From GCA-2687025 sp964473525 (GTDB taxonomy: Bacteria; Poribacteria; WGA-4E; GCA-2687025), in contig CAYYPK010000028.1 of the NCBI GenBank assembly GCA_964473525.1, forward strand, positions 1 to 64,000: a stretch of DNA of 64,000 nt, given 5' to 3'. A model generated the notes under the pieces. It saw only the letters and a program-made list of their open reading frames with translations, did no database searches and was not told the origin of the DNA. Shown here piece after piece: positions 44,998-52,922 of this stretch. Every line of letters begins with the position of its first letter. The first letter of the stretch is position 1. The position numbers and the translations under genes were made by a program.

Positions 44998-45426
44998 ATG
45001 CTACAGGCCGTGCGAGCTCTACACCTCCTGTTCGCGGCGTGCTGGATCGGCGCTTACGTGGCGGGCGACTACCTCGTTAGGACGCGCGCGAAGGCGGACG
45101 ATCCCACGGAACGCATACGCGCGGCGCGCGCAATTCTCGTGGGGCTAGAGATGCCAATGGCGGTGATCGTGCCGCTCCTCGGCATGGCGCTAGCTGGGAT
45201 GAACACACAGGTCTTTGGGCAAGGATGGTTCCACACGAAGCTCCTCGCCTTCGCCATCGTCTTCGGCATGCTGATAGCGCAGGCCAAGCGACTGCGCATC
45301 GTGGTGGAATCGGACGACCCCGACGCAACGGTGGGCGGCTACCTCGTGCTGCGCCTCTCGGGCGGCCTGATGTTCTTCGTCATCATCGCGGCCGTCGTGC
45401 TGCGGTTCGGGTCCGTGTCCGTGTAG
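44998..45426 (+). CDS. Four-helix integral membrane protein (HemJ/CopD/DUF2269-like)
   Basis: 142 residues. Four hydrophobic segments are visible: VRALHLLFAACWIGAYVAG, MPMAVIVPLLGMALAGM, KLLAFAIVFGMLI, and a final GLMFFVIIAAVVLRFG. The first helix with a His (RALHLLFAACWIG) resembles HemJ- and CopD-type membrane proteins, in which such a His binds haem or copper. Length fits HemJ (about 140-150 residues). The remaining HemJ signature is not clear, so the family call is tentative. It is the third gene of a run starting at 41890. Confidence 0.55.
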   Translation: MLQAVRALHLLFAACWIGAYVAGDYLVRTRAKADDPTERIRAARAILVGLEMPMAVIVPLLGMALAGMNTQVFGQGWFHTKLLAFAIVFGMLIAQAKRLRIVVESDDPDATVGGYLVLRLSGGLMFFVIIAAVVLRFGSVSV

Positions 45427-45433
45427 GGGTCGC

Positions 45434-45628
45434 TCACCGCCTGGGCGTCTCATATCCCACGAGCAGGTACAGGGCGCCGCCAACGACCATCGCGCCGAAG
45501 CCCATCGCGGCGACGCGCGCGCCGATCTCGGGTAGCAGCGTCGCCTGGACGGTTGGCACGGCGATGCCCGTCGCCATCAGCGCGCCTCCGACAGCGTGGA
45601 TACGGTTGCGGGCCTTCCGCTGGATCAT
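45434..45628 (-). CDS. Small membrane protein (64 aa)
   Basis: ATG at 45628 has GAGAGGG eight bases upstream. Two hydrophobic segments, AVGGALMATGIAVPTV and AAMGFGAMVVGGALYLLVGY, are separated by TLLPEIGARV. It is convergent with the four-helix membrane protein, seven bases apart. No family recognised; the ribosome site and coherent hydrophobic pattern support coding. Confidence 0.5.
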   Translation of the reverse strand: MIQRKARNRIHAVGGALMATGIAVPTVQATLLPEIGARVAAMGFGAMVVGGALYLLVGYETPRR

Positions 45629-45832
45629 GTCGAACGCCCTCTCTTAACGGCCGCGCATGTCTGTGTTCGCGACCCTCGTTCGAGGCCTTCTCACGGCTTT
45701 CCCGATTGGTAGCTCACGCCCTGCGCCGCCGCAAGCGCAACCGACGACATCGCGAGGGTCCATCACCCCGGCCGCGAACGCCGTGCATCCGTCCGACGCT
45801 AGAGTGGAACACGCACCGTCGGGAGGGCGGCA

Positions 45833-46759
45833 ATGGAGATAACGGAACGGAGCATCGGGGACGTGGGTGACCTGGCAGCTGTATACAACGAGCAGGGCGC
45901 CAGCACGCCGTTATGCTACGCAGTGACCGAGGACGAATTCGCCGCCGGCGTGACGGAGTGGACGCACCCGGAGATCAGCGGCCCCTTGCGGGATCAGTCG
46001 GTCCTGGTCGCGCGCGACGGTGGGCGCCCGGTCGGCTTCGCGCACGTCGCAATAGGACGAGGGCTGGAGGAGTGGAGCGAGGACGCTGACGCGGACGTCG
46101 GGTGCATCCGGTTTGTCGCGTACCCGCCCGGCCGCCGCGATGTCGGCGAGGCCCTGCTGGCGGACGCGCACGCCCGCCTACACACGCTGGGCGCTGGCCG
46201 CACACACGCATTCGCCAAGACCACGTCGTACCGCTTCTACCAGTTGGGTTTCGGGATGCTGCCACTGAACCTAGGGCACATCACGGGGCTCCTAGGTAGC
46301 AACGGATACGCCATCCGCCGGGGTGAGTACTTCCTCGAATGGCGGGACTTCATACCGGTCTCATCCGCCGCGCCCGATACGTCGGCTGACGTCATGACGG
46401 ACCAGACGGCAGGCGCGGGTGATCTCCCAGACATCGTCGTCCGCGCGCGAGCCGGTGATGTGGACATCGGCGAGTGCGAGTGCAAGTCGGCGGGATCGTA
46501 CGCCATGTCCGCGGACGCTCAGCGCGTCTTCTACGTGGACTGGCTGGGCGTCGAGGGCTCGTTCCAGGGGAAAGGCTGGGGGAAGCACCTCCTGACGCGC
46601 GCGCTTTCCGAGGCCAGGAATGTCGGATACAGACACGCAGTCATTGCCACCGACTGGCGGAACTACCGCGCGCTCTCGCTCTATGCCAACCACGGTTTCA
46701 GCGTCGCGAGCTACGCGTACGACTACGCCAAGGACGGCGGCGCCACTTCGGCGCCGTAG
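45833..46759 (+). CDS. GNAT-family N-acetyltransferase, tandem-domain type (paralogue)
   Basis: 308 residues with GGGAGG before the ATG. The C-terminal GNAT loop reads GSFQGKGWGKHLLTRALSE, followed by VIATDWRNYRALSLYANHGF. The N-terminal half is degenerate like that of the paralogue at 29157-30089, and both share FYxLxFG, LGHxxGLLGxNGY and the internal ATDGAGDLP/TAGAGDLP segment. The pair arose by duplication within this genome lineage. Acceptor unknown. It ends at a strong bidirectional hairpin. Confidence 0.83.
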   Translation: MEITERSIGDVGDLAAVYNEQGASTPLCYAVTEDEFAAGVTEWTHPEISGPLRDQSVLVARDGGRPVGFAHVAIGRGLEEWSEDADADVGCIRFVAYPPGRRDVGEALLADAHARLHTLGAGRTHAFAKTTSYRFYQLGFGMLPLNLGHITGLLGSNGYAIRRGEYFLEWRDFIPVSSAAPDTSADVMTDQTAGAGDLPDIVVRARAGDVDIGECECKSAGSYAMSADAQRVFYVDWLGVEGSFQGKGWGKHLLTRALSEARNVGYRHAVIATDWRNYRALSLYANHGFSVASYAYDYAKDGGATSAP

Positions 46760-46794
46760 CCACGCGCGCCGGTCTCTCGCCCATCGCGCGTGGC
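46759..46794. terminator. Bidirectional hairpin terminator
   Basis: Bases 46759-46768 (GCCACGCGCG) pair perfectly with 46785-46794 (CGCGCGTGGC), a 10-bp stem with a 16-nt loop. It lies exactly between the convergent stops of the GNAT (46759) and the sigma-ankyrin gene (46809). There is no T-tract, so it may work with Rho or by stalling. Confidence 0.5.
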
Positions 46795-46808
46795 TGCCCC
46801 TTCGGTTG

Positions 46809-48365
46809 TCACTGCGTGGCGCCATGTCCCACAAGCAGCGCGTCGATATCCTCGTGGTCATGCTCGCGAGCCATCTGTAGGAGTGACTTGCCTCCCCACG
46901 CGCTGTTGGGGTCGCAGCCGTTCTCAAGCATGGCGCGCACGACGTCGATCTCGCCCTTGCGCACGTGGGCGAGCAGCCAGAGGTAGTCGTCCCATCCACG
47001 GCTCTGATTGGGATCGGCGCCACGGTCGAACAGCAGCTCCAGCAGCGCGCGATTCCCAGAGCGGAACGCCTCGGGGAGAGCGTGGCGTAGGCAGGCGTCC
47101 TTGGCGTTCACGTCGACTCCTTCGTCGAGATGGCGCTGCACCATCGCGGCGTTGCCCTTACGCGCCGCGAGCAGGTAGTTCGTCACGTCCTCGCTCTCGG
47201 CGCCCTTGCTGCGGAGGAGGTCGGCGATCTCGTCGTGGCCGTGGTAGATGGCGTGCGTCAGCGCGTTGATGGAGGTCGCTCCGTTCTCGGCGAATACGTC
47301 GGCGCCGCGGGCGAGCAGAGCTTCGACGAGGGCCACGCTGCCCTGTTCAGCGGCGTGCATCAGCGGCGTGCGTTCGTTGCCGTGCCAGTTGCTGTGCGTG
47401 TTCACGAGAGTCGGGTCGTCCTCGATCATCTGGATCGCCCAGTCCGGGTGTCCCTGGACGATGGCGAGCGTGACAGCGTCCTCCTTGATCCGGCGTTCCT
47501 GGATAGCCGCGACGATGTCTCCGTGGTCCAGGGCCTCGGCGTCGGCGAGACCGTCCCAGCCCATGACGCGGGTGTGGGCGCCCCGGGCGATGAGGCGCCC
47601 GGCGCAGGTCGCCTGATCGTAGACGATGGCCACCTTCACGAGCGGGAGGAAGCCGAAGCTCTTCTCCGCGTCCGGGTGTGTTGATGTGACGGCGTACGGG
47701 TCAGCGCCAAGGTCCAACAGCTCGTCGACCTTGGCGGCATCGCCAGCGATGATGGCGTCCACGAGTCTCGCGTTGATGTCCACGGCGTCGCCTCTCTCGT
47801 CAGGGGCCACGGTGGGCCCGTGCTGTGGGACGGTCAGCGTCTTGCGCATCTCGCGTCGAGCGACTCGTAGTCGGTGTTCCACGGTCGTGACGGGCACCCG
47901 CAGGTAGCGCGCGATCTCGCCGTACGAACGGTCACCGAAGTGGTAGAGAACCGCGACCGCGTGCTGGTCGCGATGCAGCCCGCGCAGGGCGGCTACGACG
48001 CGCGCGCGCACCTCGTCCCGCTCGGTCGCCGCGTGCGGCGTTGGCGCATCGGACGGCGTGTCGACGGCGAAGTCCAGGTCCACCGTTGGCACGCGCTTGC
48101 GCGCGGTCAGGCGGTGGCACTGGTTCACGACGATGCGTCGGAACCACGCTGGGAACGCCTTCGGCTCGCGCAGCGTGTCCAGCGCGCGCCACGCGGAGAC
48201 GAACGCCTCCTGCGCCACGTCCCGCGCGGCCTCCCGGTCTCGCAGGATCGTGTACGCGCAGGCGACCGCCATATCCGCGAACCGCGGCACGATCTCGGAG
48301 AACGCCTCGCGGCCATCGTCGGTGTCCGCTTGCGCGCGGCGGATCAGCTCGTCTAGCGTCGCCAT
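46809..48365 (-). CDS. ECF-type sigma factor fused to an ankyrin-repeat domain
   Basis: 518 residues from the ATG at 48365, preceded by GGGAGG. Residues 8-92 are sigma region 2 (AYTILRDREAARDVAQEAFVSAW, then AFPAWFRRIVVNQCHRL). Residues about 115-178 are region 4 (LHRDQHAVAVLYHFGDRSYGEIARYL, then TTVEHRLRVARREM). From about 195 to the end at least seven ankyrin-like repeats follow (AGDAAKVDELLDLGADPY, TPLMHAAEQGSVALVEALL, ALTHAIYHGHDEIADLL, RSGNRALLELLFDRGADPN, GEIDVVRAMLENGCDPN). The ankyrin part may act as a built-in regulator. It is divergent from an ECF sigma/anti-sigma operon. Confidence 0.85.
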   Translation of the reverse strand: MATLDELIRRAQADTDDGREAFSEIVPRFADMAVACAYTILRDREAARDVAQEAFVSAWRALDTLREPKAFPAWFRRIVVNQCHRLTARKRVPTVDLDFAVDTPSDAPTPHAATERDEVRARVVAALRGLHRDQHAVAVLYHFGDRSYGEIARYLRVPVTTVEHRLRVARREMRKTLTVPQHGPTVAPDERGDAVDINARLVDAIIAGDAAKVDELLDLGADPYAVTSTHPDAEKSFGFLPLVKVAIVYDQATCAGRLIARGAHTRVMGWDGLADAEALDHGDIVAAIQERRIKEDAVTLAIVQGHPDWAIQMIEDDPTLVNTHSNWHGNERTPLMHAAEQGSVALVEALLARGADVFAENGATSINALTHAIYHGHDEIADLLRSKGAESEDVTNYLLAARKGNAAMVQRHLDEGVDVNAKDACLRHALPEAFRSGNRALLELLFDRGADPNQSRGWDDYLWLLAHVRKGEIDVVRAMLENGCDPNSAWGGKSLLQMAREHDHEDIDALLVGHGATQ

Positions 48366-48559
48366 ATCTCCTCCCTTCGTGTCGCTCTGTAGTATGGAGC
48401 GGACGGGCGGGACGTTTCCGAGCACGAAATCGCTGTCGTAGTTGTCCTTTGGGGCGAGGCGGCTCGAATGCCCGTGCCTGCACAAGAAACACCGACCCAA
48501 TCCGCTACGTCGCGCGTTCAACCCACCGAACGCAACCGAGATGGGGTCTCGATCTCCGC
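48366..48559. promoter_or_regulatory. Divergent intergenic region between two sigma-factor genes
   Basis: This 194-bp interval must carry the promoters of both the sigma-ankyrin gene and the ECF sigma operon. The ribosome site GGGAGG of the sigma-ankyrin gene lies at 48370-48376 on the minus strand. I could not identify a convincing sigma-70 or ECF-type GGAAC promoter pair by eye. No ORF of note is present. Confidence 0.35.
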
Positions 48560-49126
48560 ATGAGTAGGCTGTCGCTCAGGAAATCGGACGAATCGCTGAT
48601 GATGAACGTGCGCCGCTCTGGTAGCGAGCGGGCGTTCGCGCAGTTGGTCGGGCGGTGGGAGACCCCAATCCAGAGGCTGTGCGCCCGCATGACGGGTGAC
48701 ACGCACCTCGCGGAGGAGCTGGCGCAGGAGACGTTCACGCGCGTCTACATGTCGCGCGAACGGTACGAGCCACGCGCGAGGTTTTCCACGTTCGTGTGGC
48801 GCATCGCCCTGAATCTGTGTCGCGACGAACAGCGGCGCAAGGTCCGCCGAGAAGAACACGCGTGGGAAGACGACATGCGACCCATCCCAGCCCCGACGGC
48901 AGACGAGACGATGGTCGCCGACGAGGCGTCCGGCATGGTGCGTGACGCCGTGATGACGCTGTCCGACGCGTACCGCGAGGTGGTCGTGCTTCGGCACTAC
49001 GAGGGCATGAAGTTCCGCGAGATCGGCGAGCTACTTGGGATCCCAGAGGGCACGGTGAAGTCACGGATGGCTGAAGCCCTCACGCAGCTTTCACGCAGAC
49101 TGCAGCCACTGACGGAGGAGGCATGA
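48560..49126 (+). CDS. ECF-subfamily RNA polymerase sigma factor
   Basis: 188 residues; the start at 48560 is tentative because no strong ribosome site is visible, and Met codons 13 and 14 residues later are alternatives. Region 2 shows FAQLVGRWETPIQRLCARM, DTHLAEELAQETFTRVYMSR and FSTFVWRIALNLCRDEQRR; region 4 shows LSDAYREVVVLRHYEGMKFR and LLGIPEGTVKSRMAEALTQL. This is a complete, typical ECF sigma factor. The stop overlaps the start of the anti-sigma gene, as usual for sigma/anti-sigma pairs. Confidence 0.9.
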   Translation: MSRLSLRKSDESLMMNVRRSGSERAFAQLVGRWETPIQRLCARMTGDTHLAEELAQETFTRVYMSRERYEPRARFSTFVWRIALNLCRDEQRRKVRREEHAWEDDMRPIPAPTADETMVADEASGMVRDAVMTLSDAYREVVVLRHYEGMKFREIGELLGIPEGTVKSRMAEALTQLSRRLQPLTEEA

Positions 49127-49845
49127 TGCACGCCGGCAAGGAGAACGCCATGGACCATCCGCCCCGCGAGGAGTGGGTCGCTTACCTCTACGGAGAGTGC
49201 GACGCCCGCGCGCAGGGACGGCTGACCGCGCACTTGCGGGAGTGCGACGAGTGCACGGCGCACGTGGAGACTTGGCGGAAGACGATGTACGCGATGAGCG
49301 CCTGGGAATTCCCGCCCTCGTCCAGTCGACGGCGGTGGGTCGCGCCGCAGTGGGCGCCCGTCGCGGCGGCCGCCGCGCTCGCGCTCCTCATTGGGATCGG
49401 CGCGGCGCGGGTCACGGCGCCGGAGCCCGTAGATGTCGAGGCGTTGCAGGCCGATCTGGAGCAGACCCTACGGGTGGAAATCGGCGCAGAATGGCGCGCC
49501 GCGCTGGCCCTGACAGCCGAGCGCATGTACTCCGACCTCTATACGCAGTTACGCGACGACGTCGATGCCTCGACGGCCCGCGCCGTCGCGCTGACGCGCA
49601 CTGAAGCCGGCCGCGCGATCGGCGCGTTCGCCCGCGTCTACGAGGACGACCAGACGCGCAGCCGCCAGTCTCTGGCCGACGTGATCCAGTACGTGGACGA
49701 CCAGCGGGCCCAGGATGTCGCGGAACTGCGTACCACGCTGCGGTCGCTCGCCACGGCAACAGGTCAGGAATTCGAGAGGACACAGCGCCGCCTCAACGCG
49801 GTGACACCTATAGTCCGCATCGTGCCAACTGGTGCTGACGAATAA
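49123..49845 (+). CDS. Zinc-binding anti-sigma factor with single membrane helix
   Basis: 240 residues starting in an ATGA overlap with the sigma gene. Residues 11-48 form an anti-sigma domain with the HxxxCxxC motif His37-Cys41-Cys44 (LTAHLRECDEC), the ZAS/zf-HC2 signature that clamps an ECF sigma. A membrane helix lies at about 77-99 (APVAAAAALALLIGIG), and the remaining 140 residues are a periplasmic helical, coiled-coil-like domain. The layout predicts signal relay from the envelope to the sigma factor. Confidence 0.88.
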   Translation: MMHAGKENAMDHPPREEWVAYLYGECDARAQGRLTAHLRECDECTAHVETWRKTMYAMSAWEFPPSSSRRRWVAPQWAPVAAAAALALLIGIGAARVTAPEPVDVEALQADLEQTLRVEIGAEWRAALALTAERMYSDLYTQLRDDVDASTARAVALTRTEAGRAIGAFARVYEDDQTRSRQSLADVIQYVDDQRAQDVAELRTTLRSLATATGQEFERTQRRLNAVTPIVRIVPTGADE

Positions 49846-49869
49846 CCCCAAACGGTGGAAGGGAAGCCA

Positions 49870-51579
49870 ATGAGAGCTTACGGGAGGGCTATCGCAATTG
49901 CCGCTGCATCTCTATGCGCCCTGAGTGCGCGAGGCGAAGCTGTCGCGTCAGGGGACGTCAGAGTTGAACTCGATATCGACACGGCATCGGCGATCGGCGA
50001 ACGCGTCGCGAGCGAGTTGTCGGTCGTCGCGGACGCTGTCGGGGCGGCGCTCGACGACATCGACGTGAGCGTTGAGGTTGTCGAGTCGGCCCCACATGTC
50101 GTCAACATCGCCCGGAACGTCGGATGGTGGCCTGGTCGCGTGGAGGGCTCCGAGACGCTGGTGGTGCGGGCCGGTGACGAGGACATGCCGGCGTTGGACG
50201 ATACCCTCGCGGACGTCGCGGTGTTGGCGCGCATTGTGAGCAAGCTGGCAGACCCTGGTGACGACTGGGACACACACGCCACCGTCCAATCGATGGTGCT
50301 GCAAGGTCACGGGCTGGTCTTTCTGATGTCCGCGCCGTTCCCGTTAGCCGCGCCGTCCGAGCCTGGCGACGGGACACGCGAGACCGACGCCCTGTGGCAG
50401 GAAACCATGCGCGAGATGTGGGGAGCCGACCCAGAACCGTCGCGACGAGAGTACGACCCCGCGCAGGTGGACACGCTTACGGAGGCGCTCAAGGAGGCGC
50501 TGGCCTATGCGAGGAACGTCCGAGGGCTGCCAGCCAGGGGCCGCGTTGGCGTGATCGTGACCGAGTCCGACCCAATGCGCCCGGGCTCCGCCTGGCCGAC
50601 GCCGGAATTCAGCATCAGCGTGCAGGATCGGCTCATGAAGGCCTACACCTGGTCGGACGACCAGCAGTCGAGGGCCCGCTACATGGATCGAGCGCCGTCA
50701 CGTCTGGTCGTGTCCGCCCCAGTCTCAGCCGTGAACGAGTCGGTGACGAACGGTGACGCCTTCGCGGCGGCTGTTGAGGCAGATGTGGCGCGCAGCGGCG
50801 ACACCGACATGCGCCAGGATCTCGCAGTCCTGTCAGGCGTCCTCGCGACCGCACTCCGCCGCCACGCAGGTGAAGCTCCATCCGGCGCAAGTTACTCGGA
50901 CGACTATGCGTTCCACACTTACAGAAGCACGAACAGCGCCCGCGGCGCCCGGTACATTGACGGCTATGGCGTCATCGCCCGGGCGGCAACCGGCGTTGCG
51001 CTCGTGGCCCCCGCCGAGGACGAGTCCGACGCGCCCCCGTCGGACGGGTCGCTGTGGGAGTCCACTCAGCGAGAGATGCGCGCGGACGGGCGCGCGACGC
51101 CACGATGGCGACCCACGGGTCGAGGCGGATCCGCAACCTACGACGAGGGTAAGGTGCGGGATGTCCGAGCAGCGTTGGTCGACACGTTGCGGGAAGCGAG
51201 CAACGTGAGAGGTCTGTCGCCGACCGAGTCGGTGGTGATCGTCATTCGGGGCGACGGTCCCCCTGGGACGACTTCGGTGGCCGGATACGGCATCGCCGCC
51301 GAGCCGGCCTACGCCATCCTTGCCGGAACATCCGCGGGTGGCGGAGCCACGATGACCGCGCACGCCACGAAGCGCGACATAGACGAATTCGCCGAGGCCG
51401 CAATCACGCGCGACGAGTTCGTGCAGCGCGTCACGTTCCACACTGCGGTGGCGCGGCGCGCGGGCCGTGTCGTCCGGATGGGACAACGGGCGCTTGTGGC
51501 CCCGGCGATACCTGTCCCCCCGACTCCGCCCGCGGCGCCTGACCATGGAGGGATCTCTCCGGGAGGGCTCGGCAGGTAG
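49870..51579 (+). CDS. Secreted protein of unknown function with internal duplication, linked to ECF sigma
   Basis: 569 residues from the ATG at 49870 with GGGAAG upstream. The N-terminus MRAYGRAIAIAAASLCALSA is a signal peptide. Two segments repeat: LWQETMREM...YDPAQVDTLTEALKEAL..ARNVRGL (about residues 175-225) and LWESTQREM...YDEGKVRDVRAALVDTL..ASNVRGL (about 395-450), each followed by a V-V/I-I-V-strand. The last 40 residues are Pro/Gly/Ala-rich. No known domain is recognised. As third gene after sigma and anti-sigma it is likely a sensor, a target or the envelope factor controlling the anti-sigma. Confidence 0.6.
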   Translation: MRAYGRAIAIAAASLCALSARGEAVASGDVRVELDIDTASAIGERVASELSVVADAVGAALDDIDVSVEVVESAPHVVNIARNVGWWPGRVEGSETLVVRAGDEDMPALDDTLADVAVLARIVSKLADPGDDWDTHATVQSMVLQGHGLVFLMSAPFPLAAPSEPGDGTRETDALWQETMREMWGADPEPSRREYDPAQVDTLTEALKEALAYARNVRGLPARGRVGVIVTESDPMRPGSAWPTPEFSISVQDRLMKAYTWSDDQQSRARYMDRAPSRLVVSAPVSAVNESVTNGDAFAAAVEADVARSGDTDMRQDLAVLSGVLATALRRHAGEAPSGASYSDDYAFHTYRSTNSARGARYIDGYGVIARAATGVALVAPAEDESDAPPSDGSLWESTQREMRADGRATPRWRPTGRGGSATYDEGKVRDVRAALVDTLREASNVRGLSPTESVVIVIRGDGPPGTTSVAGYGIAAEPAYAILAGTSAGGGATMTAHATKRDIDEFAEAAITRDEFVQRVTFHTAVARRAGRVVRMGQRALVAPAIPVPPTPPAAPDHGGISPGGLGR

Positions 51580-51607
51580 GCCGCGGCCGCCTGTCGAGCC
51601 TCAGGCC

Positions 51608-51640
51608 ACGCGGCGCCCCAAGCTCGGCGGGGCGCCGCGT
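51608..51640. terminator. Strong bidirectional hairpin terminator
   Basis: Bases 51608-51619 (ACGCGGCGCCCC) pair perfectly with 51629-51640 (GGGGCGCCGCGT), a 12-bp stem with a 9-nt loop. It lies between the convergent stops of the secreted sigma-linked gene (51579) and the porin gene (51650). No T-run follows on either strand. Confidence 0.65.
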
Positions 51641-51649
51641 TGCGGAGGG

Positions 51650-52804
51650 CTAGAACGACACCTGGAACTGCAGCGTGCCGCGGTTGAACGAGTCCTTGCC
51701 GCGCGGCGTGACCTGGGTCACGTCGAGCGTCGCCTTGTAGGAGTGATTGAGGCCGTTCGGGTAGCACGTGGCGCCGACGGACATCTCCTTGTCCGCGCTA
51801 GTTGGGGCAGCCACGTCCTCGTCCGCCTCGAACTTCTCGAAGCGCACGTACGGGTGAAGGTAGCCGACGGGCGTGTCGATGTCCTTGAGGACGACGCCCG
51901 CGTTCCCGTACATGTAGGTACCCGTCCACTTGACCTTCGTGTCGCCGGCGCTCTGGTCGATGATCGCGCCACCGGCTTCGGCGATGACCTGCAGGGCCTC
52001 CCCGACCGGGTACGACACGTAGACATCGCCACCCATACCCGTGTGGTCGTTGACGCCATCGAACTCAGGGATGGTCTCGAAGCCAGCGCCGACGGAGACG
52101 ATGCCGTCGCCGTCGAGGTGCGCACCCTTGGTGAACCAGCCCGGCTCCTTAGTGATGAAGTTAGCGACCACGCGTCCGGCGAGCCGTTGCGTCGCCTTTG
52201 CCTTGCCGTCGGCAGGCTTGGGCGGGCCGTCGACGTTGTCCATGAGCGCCAGGCGGTACTGGTACGTACCCCCATCGATGTTGCCCCACACCGTGACGCC
52301 TTCGTCACGCGCGGCGCGGCGGCCCGGGCTCATCGCGCCTACCTGCATGTCGGACAGGTCCAACGGCTGGATGGCGAAGGCGGCCTGGGAGCCGAAGCCA
52401 CGGAAGAACGGGACGTACATCCGGCCGAGCTGGATCTTCAGCTCGGGCTTCAGGGCCAACGTGACCCACGCGTCGCGGATGGCGAGGCTGGTGCCAACCC
52501 CGACCTTCGCTGCGTCCACACCCGCCTGGCCCATCTTGTCGCCGGCCAGGATGGAGAAGTATTGGAACTTGGGACCGACCTTGCCGCCGAAGTAGAAGTA
52601 CGCTCGCCGGATGTTGCCGTCGACGCGCATCTCGTCGCGGTCGCCGCCGACGACGTCCTCGTCGAGCACGGTGAGACGCGTCTGGAGATGCAACCCGACC
52701 TTGAGTTCCTTGTCGTCGCCTACCTTGATGACCGCTGCCGTCGCGGCGCTGGTGACGAGCGACAGCGTGAGCGCCACCGCCGCCGCCTTCATTGCCAATC
52801 GCAT
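51650..52804 (-). CDS. Outer-membrane porin (phosphate-selective porin O/P type)
   Basis: 384 residues from the ATG at 52804, which starts a signal peptide MRLAMKAAAVALTLSLVTSA. The mature protein alternates short beta strands (LKVGLHLQTRLTVLDE, RAYFYFGGKVGPKFQYFSIL, WVTLALKPELKIQLGRMYVP, YQYRLALMDNV) and ends in Phe (TLQFQVSF), the outer-membrane barrel signature. The GRMYVPFFRGFGSQ segment is typical of OprP/OprO-like anion porins. It lies 118 bp after the NapA gene on the same strand, so nitrate or other anion uptake for the reductase is a reasonable role. Confidence 0.8.
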   Translation of the reverse strand: MRLAMKAAAVALTLSLVTSAATAAVIKVGDDKELKVGLHLQTRLTVLDEDVVGGDRDEMRVDGNIRRAYFYFGGKVGPKFQYFSILAGDKMGQAGVDAAKVGVGTSLAIRDAWVTLALKPELKIQLGRMYVPFFRGFGSQAAFAIQPLDLSDMQVGAMSPGRRAARDEGVTVWGNIDGGTYQYRLALMDNVDGPPKPADGKAKATQRLAGRVVANFITKEPGWFTKGAHLDGDGIVSVGAGFETIPEFDGVNDHTGMGGDVYVSYPVGEALQVIAEAGGAIIDQSAGDTKVKWTGTYMYGNAGVVLKDIDTPVGYLHPYVRFEKFEADEDVAAPTSADKEMSVGATCYPNGLNHSYKATLDVTQVTPRGKDSFNRGTLQFQVSF

Positions 52805-52862
52805 ATTCAGCGTCCTCGCAGAATGGGCTTCCGAGACGTGCTTCTCGCCGTGGGAATGGGGT

Positions 52863-52890
52863 GGGACGCCGAGCGGGAGCCCGGCGTCCC
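52863..52890 (-). terminator. Hairpin in the napA-porin gap
   Basis: Bases 52863-52871 (GGGACGCCG) pair with 52882-52890 (CGGCGTCCC), a 9-bp stem with a 10-nt loop. A second small hairpin (52897-52902 with 52908-52913) follows closer to the NapA stop. They could partly terminate the nitrate operon or stabilise RNA ends and set the porin level. Confidence 0.4.
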
Positions 52891-52922
52891 TGGTGCCGGG
52901 GGTCATGCCCCCGCGTGGTCTG

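Noticed and set aside
45657..45842. 61-codon frame upstream of the GNAT at 45833
   Set aside because: It overlaps the GNAT start in another frame, lacks a ribosome site and has Pro/Ala-rich composition without structure.
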